This document shows, piece after piece, positions 36,334-44,326 of a DNA stretch of 64,000 nucleotides. Within the stretch, counting starts at the first letter, position 1; each line of letters begins with the position of its first letter. The notes under the pieces were generated by a model. The model had not been told where the DNA came from. It made no database searches and saw only the letters and a program-made list of their open reading frames with translations. The translations under genes were made by a program, and so were the position numbers. Origin of the DNA: Solirubrum puertoriconensis (GTDB lineage Bacteria; Bacteroidota; Bacteroidia; Cytophagales; Hymenobacteraceae); the NCBI RefSeq assembly GCF_001483135.1, contig NZ_LNAL01000003.1, positions 372,001 through 436,000 on the forward strand, in the 5' to 3' direction.

Positions 36334-37666
36334 GTTGCCTTTGCAGGCGCACCTCCAGCACCCGCTGCGTTTCTTCCGTCACCTTAAACCGATCGTCGGG
36401 GCGCATGCCTACCACCCACGTTACTTTGCCATCGGGCGTAACGAGCAGTGGCACTTGCGGCTTCAGGTTCAGGGGCACTTTTTCATCGATCAGAAAATCG
36501 CTGAGCTTCTTTTTCCCCTTCAGGCCGATGGGCATAAACCAGTCGCCCTCGCGCCACTTGCGCAGCATCAGCGGAAACTTCAGCTTGTCGGCATCGAAGG
36601 CGGCCACCTCGCGCGACCTAGGGATTTTATAGCCTTCGGCCGGGCGCTCGGTTACCGTTAGGCGCAGGCCTTCGGCTACGAGCTCGGGTTGGCCTTGCTG
36701 CAACTGGTAGGTGCCAAAGCTACCTAGGTTTTTGGGCGTAATGACGAGCTGGTCGCGGTCTTTCACCAGCAGGTGCGTGGGCGACTCAAACTGCCGCCCC
36801 GAGGTGGCCCGGAACGACGCCACAATATCCTTTACCACCAGCCACGAGAAGTGAAAGGGCCGCAGCATTTCCTGCAGCACCACGGCCGTGGCCGGCGTGT
36901 TCTGCAGTACGCCAATGTTAATGTACACTGCCTCGTTTTCGTCGCGGCGCGCTTGCTGAGTGGCTTGTTCCACCATGTGCTGCACCAACAACTCGGCGCC
37001 TTGTACGCGCTCGGCGGTGTGCCGCAGGGTTTCGTCGAGGTTGGGGTTTAGCTCGCGGAGGGTGGGCAGCACATCATGGCGCAGCTTGTTGCGCTGGTAC
37101 GCGGTGCTTTCGTTCGAAGAGTCTTCGCGCCACACCAAGCGGCGCTCCACTACGTAGTCGAACATATCTTCCTTGCCGATGCCCAGCAGCGGGCGTACCA
37201 CGTGGCCTTGCCGGGCCGGTATGCCGTGCAAGCCGCGCAACCCGGTGCCATGCGTCAGGTTCAGGAGCATGGTTTCGGCGGCGTCGCGGCGGTGGTGGGC
37301 GGTGGCGATGTAACCGAGCTGTTGGGTGCGGCGCACCTGCTCGAACCACTGGTAACGCAGCACGCGGGCGGCCATTTGGGTTGACAGACCTTCTTGTGCG
37401 GCAAAACCCTTCGTGTCGAAGAACTCGGCGAAGTAAGGGGCGTCGTACTTCTTGGCCAGCTTGCGCACAAACTCCTCGTCGGCGTCTGCCTCCTCGCCGC
37501 GTAAGCCAAAGTGGCAATGCGCCACCGCTACGCCCACACCTAGGCAGTGCAGCACATCAAGCAGCACCACCGAGTCCATGCCGCCGCTCACGGCTACCAG
37601 CAGTTGGTCGGTTTCGGGGTTGAAGAGGTTGTTTTCGGCGATAAACTCACGAACGCGGTCGAGCAT
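36323..37666 (-). CDS. tilS: tRNA(Ile)-lysidine synthase TilS
   Basis: 447 residues. PP-loop SGGMDSVV at residues 29-36, then AHCHFGLRGEEAD and ATAHHRRDAAET, the ATP and tRNA contacts of the N-terminal domain. The C-terminal TilS domain follows (KLPLMLRKWREGDWFMP-like block, KGKKKLSDFLIDEKVP). It adds lysine to C34 of tRNA-Ile(CAU), so that AUA is read as Ile. An essential enzyme in most bacteria. Promoter box TACCTTTG at 37691-37698 on the minus strand, 25 nt before the ATG. Confidence 0.96.
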   Translation of the reverse strand: MLDRVREFIAENNLFNPETDQLLVAVSGGMDSVVLLDVLHCLGVGVAVAHCHFGLRGEEADADEEFVRKLAKKYDAPYFAEFFDTKGFAAQEGLSTQMAARVLRYQWFEQVRRTQQLGYIATAHHRRDAAETMLLNLTHGTGLRGLHGIPARQGHVVRPLLGIGKEDMFDYVVERRLVWREDSSNESTAYQRNKLRHDVLPTLRELNPNLDETLRHTAERVQGAELLVQHMVEQATQQARRDENEAVYINIGVLQNTPATAVVLQEMLRPFHFSWLVVKDIVASFRATSGRQFESPTHLLVKDRDQLVITPKNLGSFGTYQLQQGQPELVAEGLRLTVTERPAEGYKIPRSREVAAFDADKLKFPLMLRKWREGDWFMPIGLKGKKKLSDFLIDEKVPLNLKPQVPLLVTPDGKVTWVVGMRPDDRFKVTEETQRVLEVRLQRQPTK

Positions 37667-37690
37667 ACAAGCACACTACTAAGGGAGGAG

Positions 37691-37698
37691 CAAAGGTA
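37691..37698 (-). promoter_or_regulatory. Bacteroidota -7 box for tilS
   Basis: TACCTTTG on the minus strand. With transcription starting 6-8 nt later the leader would be about 18 nt. Confidence 0.5.
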
Positions 37699-37789
37699 GC
37701 GCCTGCTTGCCCCGCACCGAAACTGCCCCGCAGCTAAACATAAGGCACTGCATATCAGTACTGCATTTGTCAAGTATAACCTTAGTTAT

Positions 37790-38749
37790 ATGCCCGAACC
37801 TTACGCTGTTGTGCGCCGCGTCTGCTGGCTGATCGGTGTGCTTTGTTGGGCTATGGCAGCTTGCAGCCGCCAAGTTGGCGGCAGCAGTGCCAACCGTGCC
37901 ACCAACCAAGCGGCAGTTCAGGTGATCGGCCACGCGGGCTCTGGCTTCTTCACGCCTATAAACCCCTTCAACCCGTTGCCGCCAAGCAGTTTGGCCGGCG
38001 TAGCAAAAGCCCTAGGTGCCGGGGCCGATGGGGTAGAAGTGGACGTGCAGCTTAGCCACGACAGCATACCTGTGCTGTACCACGATGCCGAGCTGCAGAG
38101 CATGACCAACGGCCAAGGCTGCGTAAGCCAACACACCGCCGCTGCCCTGAAACAGCTAAGCTACCGCGGCGGCCCGCCTTACGACTGGTTTCAGAAGGAG
38201 CGCGTTGCTACGCTCGAGCAGTTGCTGCAGGAGCTAAGCAAGCGGCCAACTTTTCCGCATCTGCACCTCGATTTGCACGAAGGCGACGCTTGCCAACCCC
38301 AGCAGCCTTATGTCCGCTCGCCCGTGTTGGTGCGCGCCCTAGGTCGGTTGCTGCGGCAGTACCAGGTGCCAGCCGAGCGGGTGCTGATCGTGACTGAGCA
38401 CGTGCCCTCGCTTCGGCAATTCAAAACCGAGTTGCCCGATGTAGCCCTAGGTCTGGAAATCACCGATGAGTTCAGGGAGCGGCTGCCGGTAGCAGCCGTG
38501 GAAGGCGTGCAGGCGGTGGTGCTGCCTAAGCGCTTGGGCACGCCTGAGCACGTGGCCCTGGCGCGGTCGGCGGGCCTGCAGGTGGTGCTGTTTGGCGGAC
38601 GTTCGCCCAAAACAATGAGGCGCTTACTGGCGCTGCAGCCCGATGCCGTTGAGGTAGACAACGTGCCGCAAATGCTGAAGCAATTGGGCCGCAGCCGAGT
38701 TCAGCATACCAACACCGCAAATGCACCAAACCTGACGAGTGTGCGTTAG
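37790..38749 (+). CDS. Glycerophosphodiester phosphodiesterase-like lipoprotein
   Basis: 319 residues. Lipoprotein-type signal (LIGVLCWAMAAC), so envelope-anchored. GDPD fold: VIGHAGSG (catalytic His), GADGVEVDVQLSHD (Glu and Asp for the metal), VLYHD (second His), then LHLDLHEGD. In the family the first motif is usually HRG; here HAG lacks the Arg, as in a Bacteroidota subgroup. It would cleave glycerophosphodiesters to glycerol 3-phosphate and an alcohol. Independent of the OstA-like gene 26 nt downstream only if that gene uses its own promoter box. Confidence 0.85.
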   Translation: MPEPYAVVRRVCWLIGVLCWAMAACSRQVGGSSANRATNQAAVQVIGHAGSGFFTPINPFNPLPPSSLAGVAKALGAGADGVEVDVQLSHDSIPVLYHDAELQSMTNGQGCVSQHTAAALKQLSYRGGPPYDWFQKERVATLEQLLQELSKRPTFPHLHLDLHEGDACQPQQPYVRSPVLVRALGRLLRQYQVPAERVLIVTEHVPSLRQFKTELPDVALGLEITDEFRERLPVAAVEGVQAVVLPKRLGTPEHVALARSAGLQVVLFGGRSPKTMRRLLALQPDAVEVDNVPQMLKQLGRSRVQHTNTANAPNLTSVR

Positions 38750-38762
38750 GGCTGGGGTTCTG

Positions 38763-38770
38763 TACTTTTG
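38763..38770 (+). promoter_or_regulatory. -7 box very close to the OstA-like gene start
   Basis: TACTTTTG fits TAnnTTTG and ends 6 nt before the ATG at 38776. If used, transcription would start at or within a few nt of the ATG. No -33 TTTG seen. Confidence 0.4.
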
Positions 38771-38775
38771 CGCCG

Positions 38776-40518
38776 ATGCGCCTTCGTTTTTTCTTATTCT
38801 GCTTTTTGTTGCTGCTGACCACGCCGCTGGTATGGGCTCAGCGCCGCCCTGCCCAAACCGCTCCTCCCCAAAAAGGCCAGCGCATCGAGTTGCTGCCGGG
38901 CGCGGGTGAGCTGATAGGTGGCGTGTTCAACGGCCGGCAAATCCGGAAGCTAATCGGCAACGTGAGTTTTCGGCAGGGCGATACGTACCTGTACTGCGAC
39001 TCGGCCTATCAATACGCCGACCGCAACGCCATCGAGGCCTTTAGCAACGTGCGCGTGGTGCAAAACGATACGGTTACCATCACCGGCGACCGGGGCTTTT
39101 ACGACGGCGACGCTCGCTTGGCTCGCATGACGGGCAACGTAACGCTGCGCGACCCGCGCATCACGCTCACCACGCCCGCGCTCGATTACGACCTCAACCG
39201 CCGCATCGCCTTTTACCGCGACGGCGGCCACATCGTCGACCCCGAAAACACGCTTGATTCGCAGCGCGGCTACTACAACACCGAAACGCAGGTGTTCAGC
39301 TTTCGGGGGAATGTGCGCCTGCAAAGCCGCGACTACACCATCACCAACGATACGCTGCAGTTCAACACCCAAACCAAGGTGGCGTACTTCTTCGGGCCTA
39401 CGCGCATCACGGGCCAGCAGGGCAACCTCTACGCCGAAAAGGGTACTTACAACACCCGTACGCGGGTGTCCGACTTTCAGCGTAATGCCAAGATCGAAAC
39501 ACCGAACTACCTTCTGGGCGGCGACCAACTGATTTACGATGAGGCCCGGCAGTACGGCGTGGCCCGCGGCAACGTGTCGATGACGGCTAAAAAGGACAAC
39601 GTGGTAATCCGCGGCGACGTGGGCCGCTACTGGCGCACCCTAGGTCGGGCCAAAGTGTACGGCTCGCCAGTGATGCGCAGCATCGCCGACCGCGACACGC
39701 TGTACCTCGCCGCCGATACGCTGATGAGTGTGGAGCGCCGCGCCGCCAACGACCCGGGCATCATCTACGCCTACCGGCGCGTAAAGATCTACCGCGGCGA
39801 GCTGCAGGGCCGTTGCGACTCGCTTACCTACAACCGCCGCGACTCGGTAATTTACCTGAACACCAAGCCGGTACTCTGGAACCAGAAAAATCAGCTCACG
39901 GCCGACTCCATGGAAATTCGGCTGCGGCGGCAGAAAATCGACCAAATGCGCCTGTACGCCAACTCCTTCATCGTTGGCCAGGATACGCTGCTGAACTTCA
40001 ACCAAGTGAAAGGCCGCAACATGGTGGCCTATTTCACCAATAGCAAGCTGCGCAAGGTTGATGTGCTAGGCAATGCCGAAAGCTTGTACTACGCCCTCGA
40101 AAACGACACTGCCACCACGGGCCTGAACAAGGCAGTATCGGCCAACATGGCTTTGCGCTTTGCCGAGAACAAGCTGCAAACCATTACCTTCCTTACCAAC
40201 CCCGACGCCAGCTTTATTCCGCCGCACGAACTGAAGGAGGAAGACAAACAGCTGAAAGGATTTCAGTGGCTGATTGCGCAAAAACCTACCCGCCGCGCCG
40301 TATTGGGCAAGCACTTTGCTCCTGCGGCCAAGCCCAAAGGGAAACCCGCCAAGAAGGTAGCTACAAAGAAAGCCGCTCCAAAGGGCAAAGCAACTGCTAA
40401 GCCAGCAGCTAGGCCCTCTAAACCGGCCGCTAAGCCGGCCAAGGCCCCGGCGCCAGCGGCCAGAACAACTCCTACCCAAAAGCCCGCTACCTTGGGGAGC
40501 ACCAAACCCAAGCTTTAA
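38776..40518 (+). CDS. OstA-like (LptA/LptD N-terminal type) protein
   Basis: 580 residues. Signal peptide (FFLFCFLLLLTTPLVWAQ). The body is a beta-jellyroll repeat of the OstA/LptA type: GNVSFRQGDTYLYCDSAYQY, FSNVRVVQNDTVTITGDRG, MTGNVTLRDPRITLTTPAL and further units to about residue 460. Such proteins bridge the periplasm and carry LPS. The last ~70 residues are Ala/Lys/Pro-rich (KPKGKPAKKVATKKAAPKGK), like the tail of histone H1, an unusual addition. Lies before bamD, so two outer membrane assembly genes are adjacent. Confidence 0.88.
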   Translation: MRLRFFLFCFLLLLTTPLVWAQRRPAQTAPPQKGQRIELLPGAGELIGGVFNGRQIRKLIGNVSFRQGDTYLYCDSAYQYADRNAIEAFSNVRVVQNDTVTITGDRGFYDGDARLARMTGNVTLRDPRITLTTPALDYDLNRRIAFYRDGGHIVDPENTLDSQRGYYNTETQVFSFRGNVRLQSRDYTITNDTLQFNTQTKVAYFFGPTRITGQQGNLYAEKGTYNTRTRVSDFQRNAKIETPNYLLGGDQLIYDEARQYGVARGNVSMTAKKDNVVIRGDVGRYWRTLGRAKVYGSPVMRSIADRDTLYLAADTLMSVERRAANDPGIIYAYRRVKIYRGELQGRCDSLTYNRRDSVIYLNTKPVLWNQKNQLTADSMEIRLRRQKIDQMRLYANSFIVGQDTLLNFNQVKGRNMVAYFTNSKLRKVDVLGNAESLYYALENDTATTGLNKAVSANMALRFAENKLQTITFLTNPDASFIPPHELKEEDKQLKGFQWLIAQKPTRRAVLGKHFAPAAKPKGKPAKKVATKKAAPKGKATAKPAARPSKPAAKPAKAPAPAARTTPTQKPATLGSTKPKL

Positions 40519-40580
40519 GTGTTATGGCCTGCACGAGCGCAACCTTTGCGGCAGTGCTGGGCTCCTGTGGCTGAGCGGCT

Positions 40581-40611
40581 TTTGCGTTGGGCCGCCAAAC
40601 CCTTACCTTTG
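40581..40611 (+). promoter_or_regulatory. Full Bacteroidota promoter before bamD
   Basis: TTTG (40581-40584), 19-nt spacer, TACCTTTG (40604-40611): an exact fit to TTTG-N19-TAnnTTTG. The ATG follows 8 nt after the box, so the expected transcript has a leader of only a few nt. Confidence 0.65.
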
Positions 40612-40619
40612 TCCCCCTT

Positions 40620-41468
40620 ATGTCCGTATTCCGCCTTCGCGTCGTCGCCCTGCTGATGAGCACCTTGCTGCTCGGTGCCTGCAGCTCTTACCAGAAGCTG
40701 CTGAAAAGCACCGACGTAAACAAGAAGTACACGGCGGCCATCGACTACTACGAGAACAAGCAAGACTACTACAAGGCCGGTGCCTTGTTGGAGCCGCTAA
40801 TCCCGCTGCTGAAGGGGCGACCCGAAGCCGAGAAGGCCGAGTTCTACTTCGCCAACACCAATTACCGCCAGCGTAACTACACGCTAAGCGCGTACTACTT
40901 CGATCAGTTTGCGGCTACGTACCCGGCTTCGCCCTTTGCCGAAGAAGCCGAGTTCATGCACGCCAAGTCGCTGTTCAAGGATTCGCCCGAGTTTGAGCTT
41001 GACCAGACCAACACTTTGGCAGCACTCGAGTCCATTCAGGAGTTTCTGAACCGTCGCCCCGAGAGCAAATTCCGCCCCGAAGCCGAGGGTATGTCGAACG
41101 AGCTGCAGAAGAAGCTGGATGTAAAAGCCTTTGAAGCGGCCAAGCTCTACTACTCGCTGCGCTACTACCAATCGGCCGTGGTGGCCTTGAGTGGTTTTCA
41201 GCAGCAATACCCCTCTTCGCCCTACGGCGAGCAGGTAGCTTACCTCAAGTTTGTGTCGCAGTACGAGCTGGCCCGCGAGAGCGTGGAAAACAAGCAGCGC
41301 GAGCGTTATGCCGAAGCCGTTGCGTTTTATCAGGCCTTTGTTGATGCTTTCCCGCAAAGCAAAAACCTGAAAGAAGCCGAGCAGCTGTACGACGCCGCTC
41401 AGAAATTCCTAAAAGAAAACCAGCCGGCCAGCGAGGGCGCAACCGCAACCACGCCAAAGGCTCAGTAA
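40620..41468 (+). CDS. bamD: Outer membrane assembly lipoprotein BamD
   Basis: 282 residues from the ATG at 40620. Lipobox LLLGAC with mature Cys at about residue 21. Five TPR-like helix pairs follow: KYTAAIDYYENKQDYYKAGA, AEFYFANTNYRQRNYTLSAY, FAEEAEFMHAKSLF, YYSLRYYQSAVVALSGF and the closing EAEQLYDAAQKFL. BamD is the essential lipoprotein of the BAM complex that inserts beta-barrels into the outer membrane. I rejected an upstream in-frame start at 40587, which lies inside the promoter. First gene of a conserved Bacteroidota cluster running to recN. Confidence 0.93.
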   Translation: MSVFRLRVVALLMSTLLLGACSSYQKLLKSTDVNKKYTAAIDYYENKQDYYKAGALLEPLIPLLKGRPEAEKAEFYFANTNYRQRNYTLSAYYFDQFAATYPASPFAEEAEFMHAKSLFKDSPEFELDQTNTLAALESIQEFLNRRPESKFRPEAEGMSNELQKKLDVKAFEAAKLYYSLRYYQSAVVALSGFQQQYPSSPYGEQVAYLKFVSQYELARESVENKQRERYAEAVAFYQAFVDAFPQSKNLKEAEQLYDAAQKFLKENQPASEGATATTPKAQ

Positions 41469-41521
41469 CCAAACCGCCGCGTTTGGTATAATTGTCAAGA
41501 TTCCTCAACCATCACTTGGTT

Positions 41522-41863
41522 ATGAAAGTACCTAGCAACGTTCCTGCTTCCATCGTTACCCGCAACCTGTCGGACTTCGTGAACGAAACCGGCAACGTGT
41601 ACGAGTCGATTGCCATCATCTCGAAGCGCGCCAACCAGATTTCGGTGAAGCTCAAAGAAGAGCTGAACGGTAAGCTGGCAGAGTTTGCAACCACCGTCGA
41701 CAACCTCGAGGAGGTATTCGAAAACCGCGAGCAGATCGAGATTTCGAAGCACTACGAGCGTCTGCCTAAGCCCACTAACCTCGCTATCGAGGAGTTCTTG
41801 GAAGGCAAAGTAACCTTCCGGATGCCCGAGCCGGAGGAGCCCACGGCTGAGAAAGCCGAGTAG
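41522..41863 (+). CDS. rpoZ: RNA polymerase omega subunit (Rpb6-like)
   Basis: 113 residues from the ATG at 41522 (MKVPSNVPASIVTRN). The omega/Rpb6 pattern is visible in NVYESIAIISKRANQIS, which contacts the beta' subunit, followed by a charged helix (KLAEFATTVDNLEEVFENRE) and an acidic tail. It helps assemble RNA polymerase. Position between bamD and the coa genes is the usual one in Bacteroidota and supports the call. No separate promoter seen; probably in the bamD transcript. Confidence 0.88.
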   Translation: MKVPSNVPASIVTRNLSDFVNETGNVYESIAIISKRANQISVKLKEELNGKLAEFATTVDNLEEVFENREQIEISKHYERLPKPTNLAIEEFLEGKVTFRMPEPEEPTAEKAE

Positions 41864-41885
41864 TTTTAGCTTAGCCTAGGCTGTG

Positions 41886-42476
41886 ATGCTGGCCAACCGC
41901 CGCATATTGCTGGGCGTGAGTGGCAGCATTGCCGCTTACAAATCGGCCGCATTGGTGCGGCTGCTGATAAAAGCCGAAGCCGAGGTGCAGGTAATCCTGA
42001 CGCCCTCGGCTTCGGCTTTTGTTACGCCCATCACCCTCGCCACGCTCTCGAAGCGGCCCGTGTTGCAGGGCTTCATCAAGGACGAGCAGTCGGGCGTGTG
42101 GCACAACCACGTGGACCTAGGGCTGTGGGCCGATGTGCTCCTGATTGCTCCTGCCAGCGCCAATACCGTAGGTGCCTTGGCCAACGGCTTGTGCCCAAAC
42201 CTGCTCACGGCCGTGTACCTCTCGGCACGGTGCCCCACCATGGTAGCCCCAGCCATGGACCTCGACATGTACCAGCACCCAGCTACGCAGCGCAACCTAG
42301 AGCGCCTGCGGCTGGATGGAGTGCGGGTGCTGGAGTCGCCGGCCGGCGAACTGGCCAGCGGGCTTAGCGGCCCCGGCCGCATGCAGGAACCTGAGGAAAT
42401 TGTGCGTGAGCTGGAACAACTGTTTGCTAACGAGGCCGGCACTTCTGAAGGGAAGAAGGCTGAGGTCAAATCTTAA
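41886..42476 (+). CDS. coaC: Phosphopantothenoylcysteine decarboxylase half (CoaC)
   Basis: 196 residues. Flavoprotein fold of the HFCD family: LLGVSGSIAAYKSAALVR, the active His in VWHNHVDLGLWAD, IAPASANTVGALANGLCPN (FMN site) and PAMDLDMYQHP, where Asp replaces the Asn of the usual PAMN motif. It decarboxylates 4'-phosphopantothenoylcysteine in CoA synthesis. In most bacteria CoaC and CoaB are one protein; here a TAA at 42474-42476 separates it from coaB, which lies in the same frame 24 nt later. The C-terminal tail (ANEAGTSEGKKAEVKS) is the linker region of a normal CoaBC. Confidence 0.93.
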   Translation: MLANRRILLGVSGSIAAYKSAALVRLLIKAEAEVQVILTPSASAFVTPITLATLSKRPVLQGFIKDEQSGVWHNHVDLGLWADVLLIAPASANTVGALANGLCPNLLTAVYLSARCPTMVAPAMDLDMYQHPATQRNLERLRLDGVRVLESPAGELASGLSGPGRMQEPEEIVRELEQLFANEAGTSEGKKAEVKS

Positions 42477-42500
42477 TTTATCTGTTCTTCCTTGAAGAAG

Positions 42501-43160
42501 ATGCGCGTTCTGCTCACCGCCGGTCCTACCTACGAGCCCATTGATCCGGTGCGGTTTATTGGCAACCACTCTACCGGCAAAATGGGTTATGCCTTGGCGG
42601 AAGAGTTTGCCAGCGCCGGGTTTGAGGTAACGCTGGTGAGCGGGCCAACCAACCTAGGCATTGAGCACCCAGCCGTGCAGGTAATACGGGTGCAAACTGC
42701 GCACGAAATGTACGACGCCGCTGCAGCCGTAGCGCCGCACGCCGACATTTGGGTGTTTGCCGCCGCCGTGGCCGATTACCGGCCTAGTACCGTTGCTACG
42801 GAAAAGATCAAGAAGCGCGACGACGGCACCGACGAAACCTTGGTACTGGAGCTCGTCAAGAACATCGACATTGCCGCTACGCTTGGCCAAACCAAGCGAC
42901 CCGAACAATTTTCTGTAGGTTTTGCGTTGGAGACGCAGGACGAGCTGCGCCACGCCCAGGATAAGCTGCGGCGCAAGAACTTCGACCTCGTGGTACTGAA
43001 CTCGCTGCGCGATGCCGGTGCAGGTTTCCGCCACGACACCAACAAAATCACCCTCGTGGATGCCAACGGCGCCACGGCTTTTGAGTTGAAACCCAAGGCC
43101 GCCGTAGCTCACGATATTGTTTCTGCCATTGTTGCTCGCCTTCAGCCCCATGTTGCGTAA
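42501..43160 (+). CDS. coaB: Phosphopantothenate-cysteine ligase half (CoaB)
   Basis: 219 residues from the ATG at 42501 (MRVLLTAGPTYEPIDPVRF). CoaB motifs: AGPTYEPIDPVRFIGNHSTG and KMGYALAEE, the dimer/nucleotide region AAAVADYRP, KIKKRD, SVGFALET and the closing DIVSAIVARL. It joins cysteine to 4'-phosphopantothenate using CTP. A TTG at 42492 is a possible alternative start. Same reading frame as coaC. Its end overlaps the DUF4835 gene by 11 nt. Confidence 0.94.
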   Translation: MRVLLTAGPTYEPIDPVRFIGNHSTGKMGYALAEEFASAGFEVTLVSGPTNLGIEHPAVQVIRVQTAHEMYDAAAAVAPHADIWVFAAAVADYRPSTVATEKIKKRDDGTDETLVLELVKNIDIAATLGQTKRPEQFSVGFALETQDELRHAQDKLRRKNFDLVVLNSLRDAGAGFRHDTNKITLVDANGATAFELKPKAAVAHDIVSAIVARLQPHVA

Positions 43161-44082
43161 CGGTGTTATTTACTGCCTAGGTCTGTTGCTACTGCTGCTC
43201 GGCGGCAGCCGGCAAGCTGTGGCCCAAGAGCTGCAGGCTGAAGTAGAAATTACAACCCAGAACGTAGCCATTACCGACCCGCAGCTGATTTCCCGCATGC
43301 AGTCGGATATCAGGGAATTCCTGAATAACCGCCGCTGGACCAACGAGGTATACAAGCCGAATGAGCGCATTCGGTGCCGCATCTTCATTGGCATCAACGC
43401 CATTCCGCAGAACGGTACTTACCAAGCCACGGCGCGCATTTTCAGCACGCGGCCGGTGTACGGCACTGCCTACGAAACCAACCTGATGAGCTACGCCGAG
43501 TCGTGGCGGTTTAATTACTTACCCGGCCAGCCGCTCGACTTTTCGGAGAACTCCTACGTCAATAACCTGTCGTCGATTCTGGGCTTTTACGCCTACATGA
43601 TCATCGGCATGGACCAGGACAGCTTCTCGCCCCTAGGTGGTTCGCGCTACTTCGACCGCGCCCGCAACATTCTGCAGGTGGCGGCCGGCCAAAATGCCGA
43701 CGGCGACGACGGCTGGAAAGACAATGGCAAGCGCGACCAACGCAGCCGCTACTGGTTGCTCAACGGCATGCAGGATCCGCAGCTCGAAGCCTTGCGCTCG
43801 GCCGTGTATGCCTACTACCGCCAAGGCCTCGACATTTTTATTCAGAAGCCTGACGATGCCCGTACCAGCATTTTCACGGCTTTGCAGGGCATTCAGCAGG
43901 CCAACCAGCGCCGGCCGGGCTCTACGCTCATTCGCGCGTTTTTCGAGACTAAGGCCGATGAAATTGCCAACATCTACCGCAGCAGCCAATCCGCCGATCA
44001 GAAGCAAGGCGTAGTGGCATTGTTGCAAGAAGTGGACCCCACCAACTCGGCTAAGTACCAAGCCATTTTGCAGCAACGCTGA
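43150..44082 (+). CDS. DUF4835 family secreted protein
   Basis: 310 residues from the ATG at 43150. Signal peptide (VIYCLGLLLLLLGGSRQAVAQ) and then a mature domain opening ELQAEVEITTQNVAITD, with RMQSDIREFLNNRRWTNEVY and IRCRIFIGINAIPQNGTYQA. The family is found in Bacteroidota in this same position between coaBC and recN; its function is not established. The conserved position next to bamD suggests an envelope job, which is an inference. A strong terminator follows 31 nt after the stop. Confidence 0.88.
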   Translation: MLRNGVIYCLGLLLLLLGGSRQAVAQELQAEVEITTQNVAITDPQLISRMQSDIREFLNNRRWTNEVYKPNERIRCRIFIGINAIPQNGTYQATARIFSTRPVYGTAYETNLMSYAESWRFNYLPGQPLDFSENSYVNNLSSILGFYAYMIIGMDQDSFSPLGGSRYFDRARNILQVAAGQNADGDDGWKDNGKRDQRSRYWLLNGMQDPQLEALRSAVYAYYRQGLDIFIQKPDDARTSIFTALQGIQQANQRRPGSTLIRAFFETKADEIANIYRSSQSADQKQGVVALLQEVDPTNSAKYQAILQQR

Positions 44083-44113
44083 GGCCTACCTAGGCGGCTA
44101 GAATACCACTCGT

Positions 44114-44158
44114 TAGCAGCGGCAACCCAGCATTGGATTGTCGCTGCTAATTTTTTTA
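44114..44158 (+). terminator. Rho-independent terminator after DUF4835 gene
   Basis: 12-bp stem (TAGCAGCGGCAA with TTGTCGCTGCTA, one G-U pair) followed by ATTTTTTTAT. It would end the bamD-DUF4835 unit before recN. Confidence 0.9.
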
Positions 44159-44247
44159 TCTGCATCAGGATGGCTGCAAAGCGACTTTTGCTTATAATTT
44201 GCTAAATAGGTTAGATGCTATGCTTGCGGATGGGCTAAACGTTTTAG

Positions 44248-44255
44248 TAAGTTTG
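44248..44255 (+). promoter_or_regulatory. Bacteroidota -7 box before recN
   Basis: TAAGTTTG fits TAnnTTTG; 71 nt before the recN ATG and after the terminator, so recN probably has its own promoter. A CCTAGG lies between the two (44281). Confidence 0.45.
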
Positions 44256-44326
44256 TGAGTATCCACTTAGCAGCCGCTTAGCCTAGGTGGCATTTGTCAT
44301 CATCTATCCACGCAACCATCAGCCTT

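Noticed and set aside
42474-42500. Treating coaC as a pseudogene
   Set aside because: Both halves keep their active-site motifs and each has a usable start, so a split but working pair is more likely.
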